From Clostridia bacterium (lineage in GTDB: Bacteria; Bacillota_A; Clostridia; Oscillospirales; CAG-272), in the NCBI GenBank assembly GCA_017411885.1, contig JAFQPF010000177.1:1-5167 (forward strand): a DNA stretch of 5,167 nucleotides. Reading direction: 5' to 3'. A model generated the notes under the pieces. It ran no database searches and was not told the origin of the DNA. It saw nothing but the letters and a program-made list of their open reading frames with translations. The position numbers and the translations under genes were made by a program. This document shows positions 1 through 5,128 of the stretch, one piece after another (position 1 is the stretch's first letter; each line of letters begins with the position of its first letter).

Positions 1-1495
1 CCTTAAAGGCTGCATTTCTGTAGGTCTTGATTACGGGAATACCATACTCTGCGCACGCCTCTTCTATTTCAGCAACATACTGTGCAAGTGTTTCTCCTGC
101 TTTGTTTGTTGTAATTGAGAAATAGCCACCATTCTGGAGAGGTGTGGAGAATACGATGGGCTTGTTCGGGAATTTTGTGATAAGAGATTCGATAAGTGTA
201 CGGATTCCGGGAACGAAGCGATCGAGTGTGCCTGCATTCTGTCCGAAGTCGTTTGTTCCACCCATTACGAAGATAAGATCCGAAGCAGCATCTATACCCG
301 ATACACGCTCGATAAACGATTGCTGTCCCGAGCTTCCCGTACCTGCGATATTGGAGCCACTGAGTCCTTTATTCTTGGCTGTGATATAAAGTCTGTCCGC
401 AAGATATGAATGATAGGTCTTGCTTGTCTGACTTCCTGCTGTGATAGAGTCACCAAGGAAGGAGATTACAGGATATGTTTCCGGAGCTACGGGTGCGTCA
501 GCTACCTTATCTACTGTTATGGGAGATATGTCAGTAACATAGATCTTGATCTTGTCTGCGCCGATGTATTCGCCCTTTGCTCCTGTTACTGTGATCTCTG
601 CTTCTCCGTTAGAAACAGCGGTGATAACGCCACCTTCTACTGTAGCTACGTTTTTGTTAGAGCTTGTATATGTAATTGTTGCAGCTTCGTCCACATCTAC
701 GCCAAGTGTAAGCTTTTTGCCAACGCTCATTCTGTATACATGTTTGTCAAGGGTGATGTCAAGCTTGGGTACAACGGGTGCTTCAACAAGGGCACCGCCG
801 TTTACGTGGTAGCCTGCGGAATCGCCGGTTGTCCAGAGCTCTTCACAGTAAGCCTTTGCATCGTCAAGTGTCCTTGTGAATGCTGCCGAGCGCAGATAGA
901 AGTTGTATGTATTTGTATCTGTGCTTGCAAGACCGCTGAAGGGGTAAAAAGCGATTGTAGACGATCTCTGCTCGATGGTTTTTCTCCAGATAAGCTTACC
1001 GCCTGATACGTCAACGATTACGCTGTAATAGTCATTATCGCTGTCCTTGATGGAAATTGAAGCAGTATACCTGCTTCCGCTTCCTGTTTCGTTAAGGGGA
1101 TTGGAAAGCTGAGTTATCTTGGAAAGCCCGTCGGGGTTGCGGTATGTAAGGACCATATACTTGATAGGATCTTTACAATCGGGACTTACATACTCAACAT
1201 AGTTCATGAATGCCAGACGTTCGGCACGAACCGCGTCGGTAAGGGTGTTTGCATTATTTGGGGTGATACCAACGTCTTTGGTTGACTTTGCACCGGTTCC
1301 CGTCCATTTCCATGCTCTGTCGTCAGCGCTCTGGCTTCCCTTGGCATTGTCGTTGGTGATGTACTTGGTTGATTCGTAGAAGTTGAACACCGCCACGGGA
1401 GCTGACGTGTCTGCCGCGTATGAAACGACAGCTGTCAAAGTCATCAAAACGATTGTAAACAGTAGTATTGCAATTAGTGTTAAACGCTTTTTCAT
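1..1495 (-). CDS. Secreted SGNH/GDSL-family hydrolase with bacterial Ig-like domain (3' end outside window)
   Basis: Reading the minus strand from ATG at 1495 gives 498 uninterrupted codons up to the window edge, so the C-terminus is missing. GGAGG lies 5 nt upstream of the start (plus positions 1501-1505). Residues 1-27 form a signal peptide: MKKR, a hydrophobic core, then a likely cut after SYA. Residues 28 to about 240 match no family I recognise. Residues about 245-321 look like a Big_2-type Ig-like domain, with TYTSSNKNVATVEGGVITAV followed by a GEAEITVTG strand. Residues about 342-498 are an SGNH hydrolase: block I FLGDSITAG (nucleophile Ser350), block II NKGLSGSN (Gly377), and block III GGTNDFG (Asn415). 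The block V Asp-x-x-His should lie beyond the edge. The family removes acyl groups as extracellular esterases or lipases. An acetyl-xylan or other carbohydrate esterase role is inference, and the substrate is unknown. The gene is divergent from an AraC-type regulator. Confidence 0.9.
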   Translation of the reverse strand, partial: MKKRLTLIAILLFTIVLMTLTAVVSYAADTSAPVAVFNFYESTKYITNDNAKGSQSADDRAWKWTGTGAKSTKDVGITPNNANTLTDAVRAERLAFMNYVEYVSPDCKDPIKYMVLTYRNPDGLSKITQLSNPLNETGSGSRYTASISIKDSDNDYYSVIVDVSGGKLIWRKTIEQRSSTIAFYPFSGLASTDTNTYNFYLRSAAFTRTLDDAKAYCEELWTTGDSAGYHVNGGALVEAPVVPKLDITLDKHVYRMSVGKKLTLGVDVDEAATITYTSSNKNVATVEGGVITAVSNGEAEITVTGAKGEYIGADKIKIYVTDISPITVDKVADAPVAPETYPVISFLGDSITAGSQTSKTYHSYLADRLYITAKNKGLSGSNIAGTGSSGQQSFIERVSGIDAASDLIFVMGGTNDFGQNAGTLDRFVPGIRTLIESLITKFPNKPIVFSTPLQNGGYFSITTNKAGETLAQYVAEIEEACAEYGIPVIKTYRNAAFK

Positions 1496-1532
1496 AGGAA
1501 CCTCCAATATATGTATTGAATATTTCTTACTA

Positions 1533-1538
1533 TTTATA
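1533..1538 (-). promoter_or_regulatory. Possible -10 element for the SGNH hydrolase gene
   Basis: On the minus strand this reads TATAAA and would start a transcript near 1526, giving a leader of about 30 nt before the ATG. I find no good -35 hexamer at 16-18 bp. The DNA where it should lie is the centre of the palindrome at 1550-1570. A good -10 with a poor -35 fits an activator-dependent promoter, but a six-base match in AT-rich DNA is weak evidence by itself. Confidence 0.35.
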
Positions 1539-1549
1539 ATGTTATCACA

Positions 1550-1570
1550 CCAAAGACGAGTTGTCTTTGG
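1550..1570. promoter_or_regulatory. Perfect inverted repeat, candidate operator of the divergent promoter region
   Basis: CCAAAGAC, a 5-nt centre GAGTT, then GTCTTTGG: two 8-bp arms with no mismatch. The symmetry continues outward as TCACA (1545-1549) and TGTGA (1575-1579), offset by a 4-nt CTTA on the right. The element covers about -24 to -44 of the proposed hydrolase promoter and sits roughly 130 bp upstream of the regulator's start site. It has no U-tract on either strand, so it does not read as a terminator. Binding by the neighbouring AraC-family protein is inference. AraC proteins often prefer direct repeats, so another regulator is possible. Confidence 0.5.
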
Positions 1571-1662
1571 CTTATGTGAATGTATTTTTGCACTATTTAA
1601 AGATTTTATTTTGAGGTCACTTAAAAAACTCGATAATATAAGCGAAAATTAGATTTGATTAC

Positions 1663-1691
1663 TTGACTGTTTTGAATATATATGTTACAAT
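1663..1691 (+). promoter_or_regulatory. Sigma-70-type promoter of the AraC-family regulator
   Basis: TTGACT (1663-1668), a 17-bp spacer, then TACAAT (1686-1691), with an extended -10 TG at 1683-1684. Transcription would begin near 1698, about 25 nt before the ATG at 1723. This rules out the in-frame TTG at 1663 as a start codon, because that TTG is the -35 box itself. Confidence 0.8.
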
Positions 1692-1722
1692 CAAAATAAA
1701 AAATGCAAAAAAGGGAACGATT

Positions 1723-2511
1723 ATGGAATTTAAGTTTTGGTGCGGTGGTATAGGTTCTACACATTTGCCTAAAACCATTTACGAAAAAACGACGGGCGAT
1801 AATACCAATTACGTTATTATGCAGCATCAAACGGATTTTTCATATTTTAAGGATGGAGAAATGATTGATGGATTTGCGGGACAGATTCTTATTATTCCTC
1901 CTTATACTGTATACAAACACGGCCCAAGAGCTGATGCCAAATCAGGCTTTGTTGACGACTGGATGTACTTTGAGAGTGACACGGCAAAGGATATTCTTGA
2001 TGAACTCGATGTTCCGCTTGGGGTAGCGTTCGACGTTATTGACAATCATCTTATCCGCCAGTATATATCCAGGCTTGTGATTGATAAAACGATCTGTGAT
2101 ATCGGTTATATGCAGCAAGCAATATCACTGTTTTACGAAATGCTCGTGAAAATTGCGCGGCAGAAAAACTATTCCAGCAACGGTTACAATAATCAAAGAA
2201 TTGAGCTTGATAAAATAAGGCAAGAAATGCTTAGCGATTACGGCAGCACACATACACTTGATGAGCTTGCAGCCAAGGTGGGATATTCAAGCGGGCATTT
2301 TGCCGCGCTTTACAGAAAGTATTATGGTATCAGCCCGATAGACGATCTCATAAGCTATCGCATACAGATCGCAAAGTTTGAGTTAAAAAGACGGGAAAAT
2401 TCTGTTACCGAAATATCAAAGAAGTGCGGCTTTGCATCGATACATCATTTTTCGCGCTTTTTCAAAAAGTACGTTGGTGTATCACCGTCTGTTTACCGGA
2501 ATATGCAATAA
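1723..2511 (+). CDS. AraC-family transcriptional regulator
   Basis: A 262-aa DNA-binding regulator, full length for an AraC-type protein with a sensor domain. Residues about 15-105 are consistent with a cupin-like effector-binding fold, including the GFAGQILIIPPYTVYKHG stretch typical of such sensors. Residues about 175-262 hold the two helix-turn-helix units: TLDELAAKVGYSSGHFAALY is the first, and EISKKCGFASIHHFSRFFKK with GVSPSVYR is the second and carries the family signature. The ATG at 1723 is chosen because AAGGGA lies 7 nt upstream and because the longer in-frame start would sit inside the promoter. Such proteins usually activate nearby sugar-use genes on binding a small ligand. The ligand cannot be read from the sequence. 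The divergent secreted hydrolase is the most likely target. A terminator follows at once, so the gene is probably transcribed alone. Confidence 0.93.
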   Translation: MEFKFWCGGIGSTHLPKTIYEKTTGDNTNYVIMQHQTDFSYFKDGEMIDGFAGQILIIPPYTVYKHGPRADAKSGFVDDWMYFESDTAKDILDELDVPLGVAFDVIDNHLIRQYISRLVIDKTICDIGYMQQAISLFYEMLVKIARQKNYSSNGYNNQRIELDKIRQEMLSDYGSTHTLDELAAKVGYSSGHFAALYRKYYGISPIDDLISYRIQIAKFELKRRENSVTEISKKCGFASIHHFSRFFKKYVGVSPSVYRNMQ

Positions 2512-2518
2512 ATAAAGT

Positions 2519-2561
2519 AAAACCGTGCGCACGGATTGTTATGATGCGCGCGGTTTTGTTT
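2519..2561 (+). terminator. Intrinsic terminator after the AraC-family gene
   Basis: A 12-bp stem (2519-2530 with 2546-2557, AAAACCGTGCGC against GCGCGCGGTTTT, one T-G wobble) and a 15-nt loop, followed by GTTT after the TTTT of the arm. It begins 7 nt past the stop codon. The A-rich left arm means it could also work in the opposite direction. Confidence 0.8.
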
Positions 2562-2570
2562 ATAAGGCTA

Positions 2571-2599
2571 TTGAAAAAATGTGCGGTTTGTGGTAAAAT
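2571..2599 (+). promoter_or_regulatory. Promoter of the membrane-anchored protein gene
   Basis: TTGAAA (2571-2576), 17 bp, then TAAAAT (2594-2599), preceded by an extended -10 TG (2591-2592). It sits directly after the upstream terminator and about 35 nt before the ATG at 2634, so this gene is transcribed separately from the regulator. Confidence 0.7.
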
Positions 2600-2633
2600 G
2601 ATTCAAAGGATTCATACAGGAGACGCATTTATT

Positions 2634-3380
2634 ATGGAAATAAAAAACACGAGATTTTATAAATGGCTTGACAATTACTGGTACCATTATAAATGGGTGA
2701 CGATCATCACAGCGCTCTTTGCGGTGTTTGCGATAGTCAGCACGGTTCAGCTTTTGACTAACGAAAAGGGTGATATATACGTTATGTACGCGGGTCCTGA
2801 GGTCATCAGCGTGCAGAATATCGGGTATATTGAAAAGGCTTTTGAAAATATCGATGAAAAGGACTATTACGATGACGGTAAGATCAACGCGGTATTGCGC
2901 GAGCTGACGTTAAAATCTCCCGAAGAGCTTGAAGCCGAAGCACGGGCACAGCTTGAAGCAGACGGCGTTGCAAACGAGGGCTATATGCTCAACGAGCAGA
3001 TGGCGCGCTCGCATATGAGTCAAAATATGCAGGTGTTCAATCAGGAGATACTCGGCGGTGACTCGGTGATATGCCTGCTTTCACCGTATACCTATTCGAT
3101 AGTACACGAAAGCGGCGGATTTATGACGCTTGAAGAAGCGCTCGGATACACGCCCGAGGGTGCGTATGACGAATGCGCCGTTTATTTGTGCGATACCGAT
3201 TTCGGCAGCCTTGAGGGGCTGGCGGTGCTGCCAAAGGACACGCTTTTCTGCATCAGACGCTTGTCAAGCATGGCGTTCCTTAAGGGGCAGGGCAAGACCG
3301 AGGCGGCTCATACGTATCATCTTGAGAAGTTCAAGGCGGCGGTAAGCTATCAGAAAAACCAAGCTGTCACAGGAAATTGA
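2634..3380 (+). CDS. Uncharacterised single-pass membrane-anchored protein
   Basis: 248 aa, function not recognised. The first 20 residues are short, basic and rich in aromatics (KWLDNYWYHYK). One hydrophobic helix follows at about 21-41 (WVTIITALFAVFAIVSTVQLL), with no cleavage site that I can see. The remaining ~205 residues are hydrophilic and would lie outside the membrane. Within them are an acidic helical stretch at about 96-110 (PEELEAEARAQLEAD) and a C-terminal region with GGDSVICLLSPYTY (141-154) and LEGLAVLPKDTLFCIRRLS (193-211). The ATG at 2634 is chosen for AGGAGA 10 nt upstream and for the promoter at 2571-2599. Reading the frame further upstream would overlap the regulator and run through its terminator. 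The short aromatic tail plus one helix resembles uncharacterised clostridial membrane proteins. It has no operon partner here, and a role in envelope or transport is only a guess. Confidence 0.85.
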   Translation: MEIKNTRFYKWLDNYWYHYKWVTIITALFAVFAIVSTVQLLTNEKGDIYVMYAGPEVISVQNIGYIEKAFENIDEKDYYDDGKINAVLRELTLKSPEELEAEARAQLEADGVANEGYMLNEQMARSHMSQNMQVFNQEILGGDSVICLLSPYTYSIVHESGGFMTLEEALGYTPEGAYDECAVYLCDTDFGSLEGLAVLPKDTLFCIRRLSSMAFLKGQGKTEAAHTYHLEKFKAAVSYQKNQAVTGN

Positions 3381-3408
3381 TGTAAAAAATCCCCAATAAT
3401 GGAAAAAA

Positions 3409-3434
3409 TCACTTCGCTTTTTAATTCAAAGTGA
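3409..3434. repeat. Weak inverted repeat between the membrane-protein gene and gapA
   Basis: TCACTT (3409-3414) and AAGTGA (3429-3434) enclose 14 nt. On the minus strand the hairpin is followed by six T residues. On the plus strand only an AT-rich stretch follows. It is a poor terminator for the gene ending at 3380, so some readthrough toward gapA is possible. No other terminator is visible in this gap. Confidence 0.25.
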
Positions 3435-3463
3435 CGAAATTATTTAAAATGGTCAAAAAATAC

Positions 3464-3492
3464 TTGTAAACTTGACTGAAATGGAGTAAAAT
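3464..3492 (+). promoter_or_regulatory. Promoter of gapA
   Basis: TTGTAA (3464-3469), 17 bp, then TAAAAT (3487-3492), in very AT-rich DNA, with a start predicted near 3499. A second reading uses TTGACT (3472-3477), 17 bp, and TATCTG (3495-3500): a better -35 but a worse -10. Either gives a leader of about 80-90 nt before the ATG at 3588. Confidence 0.6.
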
Positions 3493-3516
3493 AATATCTG
3501 TTGGGGTATGAATACA

Positions 3517-3538
3517 GGTTGTTAATTTTTTAACGACC
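3517..3538 (+). promoter_or_regulatory. Hairpin in the gapA 5' leader
   Basis: GGTTGTTAA, loop TTTT, TTAACGACC: a 9-bp stem with one T-G wobble, starting about 18 nt into the predicted transcript and ending about 36 nt before the ribosome binding site. There is no U-tract after it, so it is not a terminator. A 5' hairpin of this kind could stabilise an abundant mRNA or be bound by a protein. Neither is shown by the sequence. Confidence 0.55.
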
Positions 3539-3587
3539 GCCCTTCAAATACGGTTAAAATTATTTATATAAAACGGAGGAAACCAAA

Positions 3588-4622
3588 ATGTCAGTTAAAG
3601 TTGCTATTAACGGCTTCGGCCGTATCGGACGTCTTGCATTCAGACAGATGTTCGGTGCAGAAGGCTATGATATCGTTGCTATCAACGACCTCACAAAGCC
3701 CTCTATGCTCGCTCACCTTCTCAAGTACGATACCGCTCAGGGCGGTTACTGCGGCAAGCTCGGTGAAAATCTTCACACCGTAAGCGCTGATGATGAGGCT
3801 GGTACCATCACAGTTGACGGTAAGACTCTCAAGATCTACGCAGAAAAGGACGCTAAGGATCTTCCCTGGGGACAGATCGGTGTTGACGTAGTTCTCGAAT
3901 GCACAGGCTTCTACTGCTCCAAGGAAAAGAGCCAGGCTCACATTGACGCCGGCGCAAAGAAGGTAGTTATTTCTGCTCCCGCAGGTAACGACCTTAAGAC
4001 AATCGTTTTCAGCGTTAACGAAAACACACTTACAAAGGAAGACAACATCATCTCTGCTGCTTCCTGCACAACAAACTGCCTCGCTCCTATGGCTAAGGCT
4101 CTTAACGATTACGCTCCTATCCAGAGCGGTATCATGAGCACCATCCACGCTTACACAGGCGACCAGATGATCCTCGACGGTCCTCACAGAAAGGGCGACC
4201 TCAGACGTGCAAGAGCAGGTGCTGCTAACATCGTTCCTAACTCCACAGGCGCTGCAAAGGCAATCGGTCTTGTTATTCCCGAGCTCAACGGCAAGCTCAT
4301 CGGCTCTGCTCAGAGAGTTCCCGTACCGACCGGCTCCACAACAATCCATACAGCAGTTGTTAAGGGCGCAGACGTAACTAAGGAAGGCATCAACGCGGCT
4401 ATGAAGGCAGCAGCTTCCACATCCTTCGGTTACAACGAAGATCAGATCGTATCCTCCGACGTTATCGGTATGACATACGGCTCTCTCTTCGATGCAACAC
4501 AGACAATGGTATCTAAGATCGGCGATGACCTTTATCAGGTTCAGGTAGTTTCGTGGTATGACAACGAAAACTCCTACACAAGCCAGATGGTAAGAACCAT
4601 TAAGTACTTCGCAGAACTTTAA
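3588..4622 (+). CDS. gapA: Glyceraldehyde-3-phosphate dehydrogenase, type I
   Basis: 344 aa, complete. It catalyses the phosphorylating, NAD-linked oxidation of glyceraldehyde 3-phosphate to 1,3-bisphosphoglycerate in cytoplasmic glycolysis, as a homotetramer in this family. The Rossmann motif GFGRIGR is at 9-15, and Asp34 after the second strand favours NAD over NADP. The active-site segment [12 protein letters not shown] carries nucleophile Cys160, and His187 lies in STIHAYT. The S-loop region [15 protein letters not shown], the NSTGAAKA phosphate-binding segment, Arg243 in [10 protein letters not shown] and WYDNE at 323-327 are all intact. GGAGG lies 8 nt before the ATG. Codon use is strongly biased (CTC, ATC, AAC, GCT), unlike the two genes upstream, as expected for a very highly expressed gene. 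It has its own promoter and terminator, and no cggR, pgk or tpiA is adjacent, unlike many Firmicutes. Confidence 0.98.
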   Translation: MSVKVAINGFGRIGRLAFRQMFGAEGYDIVAINDLTKPSMLAHLLKYDTAQGGYCGKLGENLHTVSADDEAGTITVDGKTLKIYAEKDAKDLPWGQIGVDVVLECTGFYCSKEKSQAHIDAGAKKVVISAPAGNDLKTIVFSVNENTLTKEDNIISAASCTTNCLAPMAKALNDYAPIQSGIMSTIHAYTGDQMILDGPHRKGDLRRARAGAANIVPNSTGAAKAIGLVIPELNGKLIGSAQRVPVPTGSTTIHTAVVKGADVTKEGINAAMKAAASTSFGYNEDQIVSSDVIGMTYGSLFDATQTMVSKIGDDLYQVQVVSWYDNENSYTSQMVRTIKYFAEL

Positions 4623-4637
4623 GTCCGTAGCACGGAC
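4623..4637 (+). repeat. Small hairpin directly after the gapA stop codon
   Basis: GTCCGT, loop AGC, ACGGAC: a perfect 6-bp stem beginning at the base after TAA. There is no T-run after it, so it is not the terminator, which lies about 85 nt further on. It leaves gapA with an unusually long 3' untranslated region of about 125 nt. Confidence 0.5.
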
Positions 4638-4720
4638 GGGCAGATAGCGCGTGGAGTTTACGCAAATTTCACGTTTCAAGCCCATACCCCGTTGTCGGTG
4701 CAAAATTATAGGATAAACAA

Positions 4721-4751
4721 GAGGCGGCTCAACAGAGCCGCCTTGGTTTTT
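4721..4751 (+). terminator. Intrinsic terminator of gapA
   Basis: GGCGGCTC (4723-4730), loop AACA, GAGCCGCC (4735-4742), extended by A-T and G-T pairs, then TTGGTTTTT. The strong GC stem, tetraloop and T-rich tail make this a textbook factor-independent terminator. Confidence 0.92.
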
Positions 4752-4758
4752 ATATTGC

Positions 4759-4790
4759 GAGGGGGTGCTTTTTGAGAAAAGCACCCCCTC
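4759..4790. repeat. Perfect 14-bp-arm inverted repeat
   Basis: GAGGGGGTGCTTTT, loop TGAG, AAAAGCACCCCCTC. The arms match at all 14 positions. CTCCCCCGC follows at 4794-4802 and can pair instead with GCGAGGGGG (4757-4765) if one base bulges, so two folds compete. It sits 8 nt after the gapA terminator. No U-tract follows on the plus strand. It resembles GC-rich intergenic repeats I associate with Ruminococcus-like genomes. Membership of a repeat family is inference from memory. Confidence 0.8.
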
Positions 4791-4916
4791 AAACTCCCCC
4801 GCAAAAACTTTTGAATATCCGGTTTTATGAAGTTGTTTATCTTATCTCTGTGTGAAGAAGCCGGAATCCTTTTGCTTTGCAGGAAATTCGCGCTCTGCTA
4901 CTCTACATTCTTTATG

Positions 4917-4954
4917 TGTTGCTTACTCGGACAGCCTGTAGTCCGAGCGCAACA
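4917..4954. repeat. Two-part hairpin, first unit of the hairpin cluster
   Basis: Outer arms TGTTGC (4917-4922) and GCAACA (4949-4954) enclose inner arms CTCGGAC (4926-4932) and GTCCGAG (4941-4947), with a 3-by-1 internal loop and an 8-nt end loop. This totals 13 perfect pairs. TTTTT follows on the plus strand, so it could also act as a terminator, though no gene for it to end is visible. Confidence 0.75.
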
Positions 4955-4969
4955 TTTTTGTGAAAATGT
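4952..4969. repeat. AT-rich hairpin overlapping the previous unit
   Basis: ACATTTT, loop TGTG, AAAATGT: a perfect 7-bp stem. Its first three bases are also the last three of the preceding hairpin's outer arm, so the two cannot be fully formed at once in RNA. Confidence 0.6.
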
Positions 4970-4977
4970 ACGTTTTC

Positions 4978-4997
4978 GGGCGATTCGTGAATCGCCC
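4978..4997. repeat. Perfect 9-bp-arm palindrome
   Basis: GGGCGATTC, centre GT, GAATCGCCC. On the minus strand this follows GTAGG, giving a GTAGGGGCG-palindrome-CGCCCG layout that I recall as a frequent interspersed repeat in gut Firmicutes. That recollection was not checked against any database. Confidence 0.75.
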
Positions 4998-5002
4998 CTA
5001 CA

Positions 5003-5017
5003 GCCCGGAGCCCGGGC
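5003..5017. repeat. GC-only hairpin
   Basis: GCCCGG, loop AGC, CCGGGC: a perfect 6-bp stem made only of G and C. It lies 5 nt after the 4978-4997 palindrome. Its surroundings (5000-5018) are an imperfect copy of 4931-4949. Confidence 0.6.
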
Positions 5018-5042
5018 GGGCAATTTTAATCGACAACCGTAT

Positions 5043-5058
5043 CCGACCGAATGGTCGG
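5043..5058. repeat. Short hairpin with GAAT loop
   Basis: CCGACC, loop GAAT, GGTCGG: a perfect 6-bp stem, part of the same cluster. Confidence 0.6.
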
Positions 5059-5091
5059 TGCTTATCCCCAAATTTCGACGTAACAGAGCCT

Positions 5092-5128
5092 CCACCTGAC
5101 GGGGGAGGTGGCAAAAACGCAGTTTTTG
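5092..5128. repeat. Tandem pair of hairpins at the right end of the cluster
   Basis: First hairpin: CCACCT (5092-5097), 8-nt loop, AGGTGG (5106-5111). Directly abutting it: CAAAAAC (5112-5118), loop GCA, GTTTTTG (5122-5128). CCTCC (5089-5093) can pair instead with GGAGG at 5104-5108 or 5131-5135, so alternative folds exist. The GGGGGAGGTGGC and TGACGGAGGGAG words recall an interspersed repeat with a variable internal hairpin in clostridial genomes. That is memory, not a search result. Confidence 0.65.

Noticed and set aside
410..1006. A 198-codon plus-strand open frame, very rich in Cys
   Set aside because: It lies opposite the SGNH hydrolase gene, has no ribosome binding site, and its composition is an antisense artefact.
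1545..1579. The outer TCACA/TGTGA arms as a CRP site
   Set aside because: The half-sites are in the opposite order from TGTGA-N6-TCACA and are 25 nt apart, and CRP control of this type is not expected in this group.
2424..2633. Upstream extension of the membrane protein by 70 residues
   Set aside because: It would overlap the end of the regulator gene and read through a terminator and the gene's own promoter. The ATG at 2634 has a proper ribosome binding site.
3499..3587. A riboswitch in the gapA leader
   Set aside because: At about 85 nt with one simple hairpin and no terminator or sequestered ribosome binding site, it shows none of the conserved cores I know.
3591..4784. A 397-codon minus-strand open frame covering almost all of gapA
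   Set aside because: It is the shadow of strong codon bias in gapA, which avoids the codons that would place stops on the other strand. It is Cys/Val-rich, has no domain and no ribosome binding site, and its start lies in the 4759-4790 palindrome.
4773..4856. A possible 27-codon peptide starting at a TTG after GAGGGGG
   Set aside because: The apparent ribosome binding site is just the arm of the palindrome, and nothing else supports coding.
4827..5099. A 90-codon plus-strand open frame after gapA
   Set aside because: There is no ribosome binding site, its hydrophobic start is followed by sequence encoded by palindromes, and it matches no domain. Such frames arise by chance across GC-rich repeats.
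4917..5128. A CRISPR array
   Set aside because: The hairpins differ in sequence and are unevenly spaced. There is no repeated unit of 25-40 nt with regular spacers.
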